A stretch of DNA of 64,000 nucleotides from UBA6224 sp963800205. Lineage in GTDB: Bacteria; Patescibacteriota; Saccharimonadia; Saccharimonadales; UBA4665. Position numbers and translations under genes: made by a program. How positions within the stretch are numbered: position 1 is the stretch's first letter; the number at the start of each line of letters is the position of its first letter. The stretch spans positions 248,001 to 312,000 of the forward strand of contig CAWCZQ010000001.1 in the NCBI GenBank assembly GCA_963800205.1, written 5' to 3'. Positions 42,511-50,538 of this stretch are shown piece by piece. A model generated the notes under the pieces. The model was given only the letters and a program-made list of their open reading frames with translations. It made no database searches and had not been told where the DNA came from.

Positions 42511-42845
42511 ATACCACCACTATCACAGCCAGAGTCTATGCGGAGAATCTTAGTAAGAGTATTCTGTACGTTTCCGTTGCAATACCGAGCCTTAAAATGT
42601 GGATTGGTCACTGCACAGTACGCCCCTCTACCAAATATGACGACCTATGGTTTCAAATGCCTCAGTTCTGGATTGGTAAAAGTTGGGCGGAGCCAATTGA
42701 GTTTCGTGGCGACAGTGCTTTCCTAGACCTCATACGAGACGCAGCCATGCGTGCGGTAGACCAGTATATTCACGACAATAAGCTGGAAGCACTTTTCAAA
42801 GGTGCCAACCATACCCGAAACATTGACGAGGTGCATGATGTATAA
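42501..42845 (+). CDS. Element protein of 114 residues, unknown
   Basis: ATG 42501 is chosen because GGAGG lies 7 nt upstream. The product is a mixed alpha/beta small protein with an aromatic-rich middle (YDDLWFQMPQFWIGKSWAEP) and a helical end. It overlaps the genes on both sides, so it is in one operon with them. Confidence 0.55.
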   Translation: MHIDTTTITARVYAENLSKSILYVSVAIPSLKMWIGHCTVRPSTKYDDLWFQMPQFWIGKSWAEPIEFRGDSAFLDLIRDAAMRAVDQYIHDNKLEALFKGANHTRNIDEVHDV

Positions 42846-42999
42846 GCCGCTTAGTTATACATCTCATAGTTCTCTATATAGCAAAGAGACCTATATAGGT
42901 AACTTACCTAAACAGCATATAGGTATCAGTACAGTAGGTTTCTGGTTAATAGGTGATCTCTATTCTTTATTGGTTACTAGTGCATGGTGGAAGCAATGA
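42835..42999 (+). CDS. Possible 54-residue peptide
   Basis: ATG 42835 follows GAGGTG closely and the frame reads to 42999. The product has no charge pattern or helix typical of a stable protein (YKPLSYTSHSSLYSKETY), apart from a hydrophobic C-terminal part. It overlaps its neighbour by 11 nt. It may be a true small gene or only an open stretch. Confidence 0.3.
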   Translation: MMYKPLSYTSHSSLYSKETYIGNLPKQHIGISTVGFWLIGDLYSLLVTSAWWKQ

Positions 43000-43130
43000 A
43001 CACAAAGAAAGCAGCAGTACCGCCAGAAGAACCGACGATTGAATACATCGTCGTAGAAGATGAGTTGAACATCTTAGACGAAGTATTTAACGAGTTATTT
43101 GAACAGGTTGAAAAGGAAATACGAGAATAA
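42996..43130 (+). CDS. 44-residue acidic protein upstream of the excisionase-like gene
   Basis: ATG 42996 (an in-frame ATG at 42984 is an alternative) gives MNTKKAAVPPEEPTIEYIVV.. ending EQVEKEIRE. It is strongly acidic and helical. Its position just before the HTH and recombinase genes suggests an accessory role in the recombination module, by position only. Confidence 0.5.
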   Translation: MNTKKAAVPPEEPTIEYIVVEDELNILDEVFNELFEQVEKEIRE

Positions 43131-43185
43131 TTTAACAGGGATAGTATTGATATTTATTTATAAATGCTCACTAATAATAATTACT

Positions 43186-43371
43186 ATGGTTAAATATAAA
43201 TTTTATACGGTCCAGGAAGTCGCTGATCTCCTAAAAATCCACTGGCAAAGCGTACTCACCTACATTAAGAGCGGCAAGCTAGAAGCCGTGAAGCTGGGTA
43301 AAGGTTATCGCATAAGCGAAACAGCTCTACAAAAATTTATCGCCGACCACTCTACAAGGAAGAAGCAATGA
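43186..43371 (+). CDS. Excisionase-like HTH protein (candidate recombination directionality factor)
   Basis: 61 residues from ATG 43186. A MerR/Xis-type winged helix: KFYTVQEVADLLKIHWQSVL, TYIKSGKLEAVKLGKGYRIS, basic end. The stop overlaps the recombinase start (ATGA), so both are made from one mRNA. Small HTH proteins beside integrases often promote excision. For large serine recombinases a separate directionality factor is needed, and this is the best candidate. Confidence 0.75.
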   Translation: MVKYKFYTVQEVADLLKIHWQSVLTYIKSGKLEAVKLGKGYRISETALQKFIADHSTRKKQ

Positions 43372-45020
43372 AAAAAGCAGCAATTTATATGCGTGTTAGT
43401 ACGGCACATCAGGAAGAAGAACAAACAATTGGCAACCAAAAAATGGAAATCTTGGAGCGTGTCAGCAAAGACACCGATGTGACACTAATAACAGATTATG
43501 AGTACAAAGACGAGGGTTGGAGCGGAGCGATTATAGAGCGTCCTGATCTTGATCGTATGCGCTCTGACGCTCGTGAGGGTAAGTTTGAAGCCTTGTATGT
43601 CTATGACCGTGGTCGCCTGTCCCGTAAGTTCGTACACCAAGAAATTATCTTGGAAGAACTTCGTGAGTGTGGAATCGAAGTTATTTCCCTTCACGACATT
43701 AACGGCAAGACTACCGAAGAAGTGCTTATGGGTAGCGTTATGGGTATCTTCCACGAATATGAGCGTGTGAAGATAACTGAGCGTATGCGTATTGGTAAGG
43801 TGCGTAAAGTTCGTGAGAATAAAAAACTGCTTGGCTATAACCCTAAGTATGGCTACGATTACTACCGTCGTATCAAAGCGGGTCCTGACGCACGAGATGG
43901 TTACTTTGAAATCAACAAGCAACAGGCAAAAGTCGTGAAGCAGATATTTGAGTGGATCGCCGCAGGAGTATCTAAGCACGAAGTGAAGCGTAAATTGTTC
44001 CAAATGGGTATTGCCCCACCCAAAGGCAAGCGTGACCAGTGGAGCGGTGGCACATTAGACCGCATGGTGCGTGACAGTACCTACATGGGTGACCATTACT
44101 ACAACAAGAGTGAAAGCGTACCGACCAAGAATCCTCGCAACCCAGAACAAAAGTACCGCAAGGTTACTAAAGGCAGCCGTAAGCACCGTCCTAAAGAAGA
44201 ATGGTTTCATATTACGGTGCCCTCTATTGTTAGCTCTGACCTGTTTTATAAGGTTCAAGTGCAGCTTGAGAAGAACAAGCGTACAAACACTCGTAATAAC
44301 AGCGTAAACAGTTACCTCGTAGGTGGTCTAATCGAGTGTGTCTGTGGCAAGGCTCGTACTGGTGACCCCGTAAGCAATGGCAGCTCGTATTATCGTTGCA
44401 CCGATCGTTTGAGCAAGTTCCCCCTTGAGCGTGAATGTCACGAGCATGGTATCAACGTACCTGTGTTCGACGCATTGATATGGCGTAACATTAAAGAGCT
44501 GCTGCTTAACCCTCAACTGGTAGCCGCACAAGCTAAACGTCGTCAGAACGCTTCCCCACTCCAAAGTCAGCTAGATATGCTCCACAATACGCTCAAGAAG
44601 CAAGACGATGAGCAACGCCGTTACGATAAAGCCTACGGTCAAGGTGTGATGTCTGAACGCCGTTACAAAGATGTGATGTATGAGCTTAACGAAAAGCGTG
44701 AAACCCTAGTAGCCGAAATCACTGCCCTAGAAGATGAAATGGCAAATCAGAAGCCGATAACCGTCGAACAGTACTTTGACGGAACGATAAAACGTGTTGA
44801 AAACTTGAGCTTTACAGAGAAAAAAGCGATAATTAAGAAAGTTATTACGAAGATTGTGGCGACAAAACAAGAGATTAGCATTTGGGGACGCATACCACTG
44901 CTGGCTACACCCGACGGCGAAACTATAAATAATAATGGAAATGGGATTTATGCAAATCATCTGGAAAATGAAAGCAAGGTTGGGTTAAATGTTAGCAATA
45001 GGCATAGTCGGACTGCCTAA
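43368..45020 (+). CDS. Large serine recombinase (integrase)
   Basis: 550 residues. Resolvase catalytic domain with AAIYMRVSTAHQEEEQ (nucleophile Ser11), VYDRGRLSRKF and the ERVKITERMRIGK helix. Recombinase domain with YGYDYYRR..., GVSKHEVKRKLFQMGI and RDSTYMGDHYY. Zinc ribbon GGLIECVCGKARTG .. YYRC, then a coiled coil (residues ~385-450). The final codons HSRTA-stop are host ychF DNA beyond the crossover core. In the excised circle the same frame would continue for 38 more residues. The end overlaps ychF by 32 nt. Confidence 0.92.
   Translation: MKKAAIYMRVSTAHQEEEQTIGNQKMEILERVSKDTDVTLITDYEYKDEGWSGAIIERPDLDRMRSDAREGKFEALYVYDRGRLSRKFVHQEIILEELRECGIEVISLHDINGKTTEEVLMGSVMGIFHEYERVKITERMRIGKVRKVRENKKLLGYNPKYGYDYYRRIKAGPDARDGYFEINKQQAKVVKQIFEWIAAGVSKHEVKRKLFQMGIAPPKGKRDQWSGGTLDRMVRDSTYMGDHYYNKSESVPTKNPRNPEQKYRKVTKGSRKHRPKEEWFHITVPSIVSSDLFYKVQVQLEKNKRTNTRNNSVNSYLVGGLIECVCGKARTGDPVSNGSSYYRCTDRLSKFPLERECHEHGINVPVFDALIWRNIKELLLNPQLVAAQAKRRQNASPLQSQLDMLHNTLKKQDDEQRRYDKAYGQGVMSERRYKDVMYELNEKRETLVAEITALEDEMANQKPITVEQYFDGTIKRVENLSFTEKKAIIKKVITKIVATKQEISIWGRIPLLATPDGETINNNGNGIYANHLENESKVGLNVSNRHSRTA
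44979..45008 (+). other. attR of the integrated element
   Basis: Element arm GTTGGGTTAAA (44979-44989), then TGTTAGCAATA and the core GGCATAGT (45001-45008), then host ychF. Its arm is the exact reverse complement of the arm at 38891-38901. In a joined attP the two arms flank 24 bp centred on the GG of the core, the symmetry expected for a serine-integrase site. Confidence 0.8.
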
Positions 45021-46083
45021 TGTCGGCAAATCAACCTTATTTAACGCTTTAACCGGCAGTAATATTCTGGCAGCTAACTACCCTTTTGCCACCATCGAAC
45101 CAAACACCGGCATCGTGCCGGTACCAGACGAGCGGCTCGACAAGCTGGCCGCCCTGTACCAGACCCAAAAAATTGTTCCCGCCACCGTTACCTTTGTAGA
45201 TATTGCTGGCTTAGTGGCCGGTGCCAGTCAAGGCGAAGGACTTGGTAATCAATTTTTGAGCCACATCCGCACCACCAACGCCATCGTGCAGGTTGTCCGC
45301 GCCTTTGATGACCCCAATGTGACACACGTAGATGAGGGGCATGACCCGGCAAAAGATATAGCCGTGATTACCACGGAACTGATCTTGGCCGATATGCAAA
45401 CCATCGACAAACGCTTGCCGCGCATGGATAAAGAAGCGCGGGCTAACCCAAAGCTCAAGCCCGAAGCTGACTTTTTGCGAGACGCCAAAGCGGTGCTGGA
45501 CAGCGACAAACCACTCCATGCCGATAGCACCATTATGCATGACAAACGAGTCGACTGGTTGCGGCAAGAACTCCAGCTCATAACCCTTAAGCCGATCATC
45601 TACGTCTTTAACGTCGATGAAGCAGGTCTGCAAGATACAGCGAAGCAGGAGCAACTGAGTGCATTGGTATCCCCTGCGCAAGCATTATTTGTGTGCGCCA
45701 AACTCGAGAGCGAATTGCACAGCCTTGACCCAGACGACGCTGCCGAAATGCTCGAAAGTTATGGCCAGCAAGAATCAGGATTGATCCAACTCATCCATGC
45801 CGCCTACCACACGTTGGGGTTGCAGAGCTACCTAACAGCTGGCGAAAAAGAAGTGCGGGCTTGGACTATCAAACAAGGCGCCACTGCTCCACAAGCTGCC
45901 GGAGCTATTCATGGCGACTTCGAAAAAGGCTTCATTGCCGCCCAAGTTGTTGACTACAATGATCTTATTGCGGCCGGCTCAGAAGCAGCCGCCAAAGCTG
46001 CCGGCAAGCTCCGCACCGAGGGCAAAGACTACCTCATGCAGCCGGATGACGTTGTCGAGTTCCGTTTTAACGTCAGTAAATAA
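44989..46083 (+). CDS. ychF: YchF/OLA1 family P-loop ATPase with replacement start
   Basis: 364 residues. G1 GIVGLPNVGKSTLFNALTG, Switch/G3 FVDIAGLVAGASQGEG, NVDE in place of NKxD (typical of YchF, which prefers ATP), and the C-terminal TGS domain (GEKEVRAWTIKQGATAPQAA) ending MQPDDVVEFRFNVSK. YchF binds ribosomes and affects stress responses and initiation. The first four codons (M-L-A-I) come from the element and replace native M-A-Q-L-S-I, and the P-loop is intact. Its natural promoter is 6.1 kb away, so it is now expressed as the distal part of the recombinase transcript. Confidence 0.93.
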   Translation: MLAIGIVGLPNVGKSTLFNALTGSNILAANYPFATIEPNTGIVPVPDERLDKLAALYQTQKIVPATVTFVDIAGLVAGASQGEGLGNQFLSHIRTTNAIVQVVRAFDDPNVTHVDEGHDPAKDIAVITTELILADMQTIDKRLPRMDKEARANPKLKPEADFLRDAKAVLDSDKPLHADSTIMHDKRVDWLRQELQLITLKPIIYVFNVDEAGLQDTAKQEQLSALVSPAQALFVCAKLESELHSLDPDDAAEMLESYGQQESGLIQLIHAAYHTLGLQSYLTAGEKEVRAWTIKQGATAPQAAGAIHGDFEKGFIAAQVVDYNDLIAAGSEAAAKAAGKLRTEGKDYLMQPDDVVEFRFNVSK

Positions 46084-46267
46084 CTACTGTAGTTCTTCGC
46101 CAATACTATACTAAGTATAGTATTGCACTCCTCATACCTTTGTTACTCATATCACTGTAGCTTTACTGCAGTCATATCAATAACAAATGTTGAGTTGAGC
46201 CGAGGGGGATAAGAGGTGGTGGCTGGTTGCCATCACATTATCCCGCCTCGGAAAACTCGGTTCTGCT
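46084..46267. other. Convergent intergenic region with hairpins
   Basis: No gene. A perfect palindromic hairpin CAATACTATAC / GTATAGTATTG stands at 46101-46125. A long hairpin at 46200-46257 (CCGAGG-GGATAA / TTATCC-CCTCGG) encloses a second stem (GTGGTGGC / GCCATCAC). They lie between the ends of ychF and the sortase gene and probably serve as transcript ends, although neither has a strong T-tract. Confidence 0.45.
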
Positions 46268-47065
46268 CTACTGCATATTCAGTTGTGAAACACCCACAGG
46301 CCGCGTAAATATCACACGGTTGTGGTCCTGTGGTCGTCCGTCGTCACGCAAATGACACGTGATTAACATCAGACGCGGAGTCCGAAGCCAGACCGATCGA
46401 GCTTGGTAAGACGTCAGAGAATCGTAGATGGGTCGTGCCGTTACGACATAATGCAGCCAAACGCCTAGGCGCTTAGAAGCAGTAGTCATGGCATACACAT
46501 CATCTCCAACCCGCAGGGCTTGATCTATCACATTACATGCGGAATGACCACCTGGGCCGTGCCACGTATGGCAGGCTATGTAGGTCGCCCGCGTAGCGTT
46601 AGTGCCGGGATTTTGTGCTCTATCCCCTGCACGGGCGCTACTGTTTTCGTAATAGACCGTCTGGTCAATGGTTGCCGAATTAAACGGCGGGTCCATGGGA
46701 TTACCGAGGTAAAGACCCACGACATTCAACCTTTGACCGGTCGCCGGAATCCAGAGACCAATCAGCGGCGAAGCTGGCACCGCAATGGGGGTGGCCTGCC
46801 TCTGTACTGACTTACTCTTGGAACTTGACTCCTTTGTTGCAGACGTCGCCAATGGCTTTGGCGCCGACATGATTGTCACTGACCGCTGGATGCGCTGCGG
46901 CGAAGGCATGGAAACCTCCGTCGATTGGGGTGGCAGCTTTTGCTTCGGATGCGCGACCTGGAAGGCCAGCACCACAAAAAACATGACGCTACCCCCCAGG
47001 ACGCACAACCAGGCCAACAATCGACTAGTTGATGCCACCACGGCGACGAACCAGACGATTGCCAC
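46268..47065 (-). CDS. Sortase with N-terminal membrane anchor
   Basis: 265 residues. One transmembrane helix (LLAWLCVLGGSVMFFVVLAF), a Pro/Ser/Lys-rich linker to about residue 95, then a sortase barrel. It has the catalytic His in ATYIACHTW, Cys in LMLITCHL (TLxTC-like) and Arg in DHNRVIFTR. It should cleave a sorting motif and attach the substrate to the cell wall. The start is uncertain: a GTG at 47065 overlaps the substrate gene by 41 nt, and in-frame GTGs at 47041 and 47038 are alternatives. Its only visible partner is the upstream repeat protein. Confidence 0.8.
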   Translation of the reverse strand: MAIVWFVAVVASTSRLLAWLCVLGGSVMFFVVLAFQVAHPKQKLPPQSTEVSMPSPQRIQRSVTIMSAPKPLATSATKESSSKSKSVQRQATPIAVPASPLIGLWIPATGQRLNVVGLYLGNPMDPPFNSATIDQTVYYENSSARAGDRAQNPGTNATRATYIACHTWHGPGGHSACNVIDQALRVGDDVYAMTTASKRLGVWLHYVVTARPIYDSLTSYQARSVWLRTPRLMLITCHLRDDGRPQDHNRVIFTRPVGVSQLNMQ

Positions 47066-49337
47066 AGAGCATGACCATGCCGAAGCCGATCAGGCCCACC
47101 GAACCCCAGAGACCAAGCATGGTGTTGCCGTTGGTCGCCACCGGTGTGCTGTAGCCGGTGTGGGCTTCTACTGGCGGGACATAGCTCGTGGATGGTGGCG
47201 TCTGTGCGGGCGGGTTGCTCGGCTGATGCGGCTTGTGGCCACACTTGGCGGGCACCCGGAACGTAAACCACTTGGACTTGACCAGCCCGGCGGAGTCATC
47301 CGTCGGCGAGTAGACCACACGGTAAGTCACGGAGTGACCGCGTGCGACCTTGCTGAGGTGCAGTCGGTAGACACCCGCCTGCTGCTCACGAAGCTTCCAG
47401 CCAACCTTGCTTCCCTTCAGCTGGATGCCGAGGCTACCGGGTGCCGTGAAGGTTGCCCGCGCGCGCGGCACCTGCACTGTGCAGGAACCGTTGTTGTGCG
47501 AGACCTTCAGGTGAGGCTTGTTGCTGGGCGGTGGTGTCTCCTTGTCACAGTCGACGGTCACCGTCTTGGACTTGACCAGCTTGCCGTTGACGTACACCTC
47601 GAAGGTGTGGTCGCCATCGGACAGACCGTTGACCACGCCGCCAACAGACTCGTTGGGGGCAAGCGTGCGCTCCGGGATGTACGGACTGCCATCCACCTTC
47701 AGAACAACCTTGATCGACTCGGTCGACTCGTTGCTGTTCTGTACCTTCACCTCTACCTCGCCATCGTTGGTGACGCAGTTCACGTCGCCGATGAAGACGG
47801 TGTAGTCGATGTTGGTTGTGGGCGGCGGTGGTGTCGTGTCGCAGGGCACGTTCGTGTAGGCGTGGCTCCACTGGTGTGTGGCGCCCTCCTTCAGAACGTG
47901 GTCCTTGGTCGCACGAGCCGTAACCGTCACCGTGCCGGTACCCGGGTAGGTACCTGCAGGAACGACCTGGCCGTCGACGACGTACTCCACTCCCTCGGTC
48001 GAGGGGATGGTGTAGGTGTCGTTGGCTGTGCCGCACTTCTCGGTGAAGGTCGGAGCGGCCGGGATGACGGGTGTGTCACCTGTGTCGCAGGGCACGTTCG
48101 TGTAGGCGTGGCTCCACTGGTGTGTGGCGCCCTCCTTCAGAACGTGGTCCTTGGTCGCACGAGCCGTAACCGTCACCGTGCCGGTACCCGGGTAGGTACC
48201 TGCAGGAACGACCTGGCCGTCGACGACGTACTCCACTCCCTCGGTCGAGGGGATGGTGTAGGTGTCGTTGGCTGTGCCGCACTTCTCGGTGAAGGTCGGA
48301 GCGGCCGGGATGACGGGTGTGTCACCTGTGTCGCAGGGCACGTTCGTGTAGGCGTGGCTCCACTGGTGTGTGGCGCCCTCCTTCAGAACGTGGTCCTTGG
48401 TCGCACGAGCCGTAACCGTCACCGTGCCGGTACCCGGGTAGGTACCTGCAGGAACGACCTGGCCGTCGACGACGTACTCCACTCCCTCGGTCGAGGGGAT
48501 GGTGTAGGTGTCGTTGGCTGTGCCGCACTTCTCGGTGAAGGTCGGAGCGGCCGGGATGACGGGTGTCTCCTTGTCACAGTCGACGGTCACCGTCTTGGAC
48601 TTGACCAGCTTGCCGTTGACGTACACCTCGAAGGTGTGGTCGCCATCGGACAGACCGTTGACCACGCCGCCAACAGACTCGTTGGGGGCAAGCGTGCGCT
48701 CCGGGATGTACGGACTGCCATCCACCTTCAGAACAACCTTGATCGACTCGGTCGACTCGTTGCTGTTCTGTACCTTCACCTCTACCTCGCCATCGTTGGT
48801 GACGCAGTTCACGTCGCCGATGAAGACGGTGTAGTCGATGTTGGGCGTTTCATCTTCGCACGTCACCTTGAAAACCTTGGACTTGGCCTTGACGTCAGTC
48901 AACTCCCCACTGGGAAGCTGCTTGCCGTAAAGCGTGGCCTTGTAGTGCCCCGGGTCAAGGTTGAAGTACTGAGTGGCATAGTAGCCGCTGGAATTGGCGG
49001 GACCAAAGTCGTACGGCCCTGCGGCGGTACCGGTCGGTCCGTCACCACCCTGCACATCAAACTGCAGGTAGCCAGACTGACCAGGGTCGAAACCAAAGCC
49101 TTCGACATTGAAAACGCAGACCTTCGGGTCGTTGCTCTCGGTCCCGGAGGGCGTACCCTGCTCGTGGATCTTGAGCGTGCCGTCGTTGCCGCGACCGTTG
49201 TTGGCGAACGCAGCCGGAGCTGTCAGACCGAAGCCGACGAGACCGACAAGCATTGCAACCAGACCGAGCCACGCAGACTTGCGCCTGCCGTTGGGTGGCA
49301 AGGATGCCTTACGGCGTCCTCTGAGCTTGGGAGACAT
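47025..49337 (-). CDS. Sortase-anchored repeat surface protein
   Basis: 770 residues from ATG 49337. Signal peptide (LGLVAMLVGLVGFGLTAPAAFA), N-terminal domain, a ~94-residue NIDYTVFIGDVNCVTNDGEV module, three identical 82-residue modules (TPVIPAAPTFTEKCGTAND.. to ..NVPCDT), a second copy of the NIDYTV module, a CARDB-like part and a Pro-rich stalk. The end AHTGYST, a helix and RRRGG form a wall-sorting signal in which AHTG stands in place of LPxTG. The sortase gene follows directly. Base composition is clearly richer in G+C than neighbours. Confidence 0.8.
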   Translation of the reverse strand: MSPKLRGRRKASLPPNGRRKSAWLGLVAMLVGLVGFGLTAPAAFANNGRGNDGTLKIHEQGTPSGTESNDPKVCVFNVEGFGFDPGQSGYLQFDVQGGDGPTGTAAGPYDFGPANSSGYYATQYFNLDPGHYKATLYGKQLPSGELTDVKAKSKVFKVTCEDETPNIDYTVFIGDVNCVTNDGEVEVKVQNSNESTESIKVVLKVDGSPYIPERTLAPNESVGGVVNGLSDGDHTFEVYVNGKLVKSKTVTVDCDKETPVIPAAPTFTEKCGTANDTYTIPSTEGVEYVVDGQVVPAGTYPGTGTVTVTARATKDHVLKEGATHQWSHAYTNVPCDTGDTPVIPAAPTFTEKCGTANDTYTIPSTEGVEYVVDGQVVPAGTYPGTGTVTVTARATKDHVLKEGATHQWSHAYTNVPCDTGDTPVIPAAPTFTEKCGTANDTYTIPSTEGVEYVVDGQVVPAGTYPGTGTVTVTARATKDHVLKEGATHQWSHAYTNVPCDTTPPPPTTNIDYTVFIGDVNCVTNDGEVEVKVQNSNESTESIKVVLKVDGSPYIPERTLAPNESVGGVVNGLSDGDHTFEVYVNGKLVKSKTVTVDCDKETPPPSNKPHLKVSHNNGSCTVQVPRARATFTAPGSLGIQLKGSKVGWKLREQQAGVYRLHLSKVARGHSVTYRVVYSPTDDSAGLVKSKWFTFRVPAKCGHKPHQPSNPPAQTPPSTSYVPPVEAHTGYSTPVATNGNTMLGLWGSVGLIGFGMVMLCGNRLVRRRGGIN
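47534..47815 (-). repeat. ~281-bp direct repeat, downstream copy
   Basis: Nearly or fully identical to 48563-48844 (offset 1029 bp). Encodes one NIDYTVFIGDV module of the surface protein. Confidence 0.85.
47836..48573 (-). repeat. Three tandem 246-bp repeats
   Basis: Copies begin at 47836, 48082 and 48328 with a constant 246-bp period and no mismatch noticed. They encode identical 82-residue modules, including silent positions, which points to recent duplication or gene conversion. Confidence 0.88.
48563..48844 (-). repeat. ~281-bp direct repeat, upstream copy
   Basis: Partner of 47534-47815. The two copies bracket the 246-bp tandem array. Confidence 0.85.
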
Positions 49338-49479
49338 ATCGTCACCCACCTTCCTATCGGGGTGTTGGGGTTTTGCAGAACCGAATTGTTAATACAGCGA
49401 TCTACGATAACTCGGACCTGCTGATTGTCGCATGCATGTGCACACGTACACTGCTCTCAAAGCAGAAGTTTACTATAGC

Positions 49480-49485
49480 ATTATA
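49480..49485 (-). promoter_or_regulatory. -10 box upstream of the surface-protein gene
   Basis: TATAAT on the minus strand, about 140 nt before ATG 49337. The long leader contrasts with the leaderless heads elsewhere. A GGAAGGTGG sequence precedes the ATG. Confidence 0.45.
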
Positions 49486-49543
49486 AATAAGTTATGTAAA
49501 TAGTTTGTTTCGCTATACAACAGAGGTAAGTACGCGGCTTCCG

Positions 49544-50398
49544 CTAGGAATGCTTGGGCGCAAAGCGTTGGCGAGTGCTTATCATGGGTACTCGCGAATA
49601 GGCGGTAATAATTGGCACCACTCGGCGGGCTGCTGCCAGGCCGATTTGCTGTGGCGTGACAACGATTTTTGAACGGCCAGGCGTACGGTTGACGTCGGAT
49701 GCCGCCACCGACGGCAGTTGTGATTCATCGCCGCTTTGGCTTGCTGCTGCTGGCTGAGTTTGGTCTAAAAAACCCATGCTGACCGCTGCAGCGTGTTCGA
49801 AACTACTCCGAGAGGTCACCGGCTGCTCTTGGACAGCCACCGGTGTGGGAGCCTGCGATTGCGGCGGCATGGTCTGCATATGGTTGTGCGCCGTTGCCTG
49901 TTGCTGTTGCATGCTTTGTTGTTGGGCAGACATAAGATACTGTCGGAGCTGCTCATTCATCTGCTCGAGGTGTTGCTGCTGATTCTCCTGCTGTTCGTGT
50001 ATCGTCTTTTTAATCTCGGTCATACGAGTCTGGACATAGGTAATTAAGCTACGCAGCCGCGGCTGATTAAAGCTATTGAACTCCAGTGTTTTACTGCCGG
50101 AGCTAATGGAAGCGTGCGCACCAACAAGGCGGTGGCTATAATCGAACTCACTAATCATGTCGAACCGCATATCTTCGACTGTCAGGTAATTGAGCGGTTT
50201 CTTATCTACAAGCAACACACGGTCTTTAGTCGCAACCAACAAGGCAAAACCGGCCTCGTAGTAGCCGTTGACACACTCTTCGACTTGTTCGTCGGGCATC
50301 AGTATATTGCAGAGTTCATGGACCTCACTCCTACCCCATCCGCTGGGATTGAATTTAATCTTCTTGAGTTGGTCGTTTAAATCTTTTTGGCTTATCAC
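49544..50398 (-). CDS. PH-like domain protein with Gln-rich coiled coil
   Basis: 284 residues. Residues ~1-125 resemble bacterial PH domains of the YokE/SHOCT-associated type (YEAGFALLVATKDRVLLVDKKP, FDMISEFDYSHRLVGAHASISS). Residues 125-185 are a Gln-rich coiled coil (EQQENQQQHLEQMNEQLRQY), and the rest is low-complexity. Soluble, no export signal. GTG start behind GGGAGG. The function is unknown. Confidence 0.65.
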   Translation of the reverse strand: MISQKDLNDQLKKIKFNPSGWGRSEVHELCNILMPDEQVEECVNGYYEAGFALLVATKDRVLLVDKKPLNYLTVEDMRFDMISEFDYSHRLVGAHASISSGSKTLEFNSFNQPRLRSLITYVQTRMTEIKKTIHEQQENQQQHLEQMNEQLRQYLMSAQQQSMQQQQATAHNHMQTMPPQSQAPTPVAVQEQPVTSRSSFEHAAAVSMGFLDQTQPAAASQSGDESQLPSVAASDVNRTPGRSKIVVTPQQIGLAAARRVVPIITAYSRVPMISTRQRFAPKHS

Positions 50399-50538
50399 GT
50401 CGCTTACCTCCCGTTCACAACTTCATCGTAACAGTGGTAGATTACTTTCTTGGTGAGAATCCTTACCATAAAACTGCGATATATATCACCGAACAGAGGT
50501 CGATTGCGTCTTATGCCTAGGTATGTCATAATACGTTC

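Larger units (their letters stand above)
38880..45000 (+). mobile_element. Integrative element of about 6.1 kb with large serine recombinase, inserted in ychF
   Basis: The boundaries are set by the duplicated core GGCATAGT and by the split ychF reading frame. Cargo: a 472-residue protein of unknown function with an operator-like palindrome at its promoter, an HTH protein, a 49-residue membrane protein, a winged-helix protein, three small unknown proteins, an acidic 44-residue protein, an excisionase-like HTH protein and the recombinase. No relaxase, coupling protein or replication initiator is recognised, so it may be mobilised by others or move by transformation. Confidence 0.85.

Noticed and set aside
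43368..45020. Group I or II intron splitting ychF instead of a mobile DNA element
   Set aside because: No intron core or reverse transcriptase is visible, while a serine recombinase and paired att sites explain the split fully.
46785..49424. Very long plus-strand open frame over the sortase and surface-protein genes
   Set aside because: It is the antisense shadow of a G+C-rich repeat gene. The minus strand has signal peptide, modules and sorting signal.
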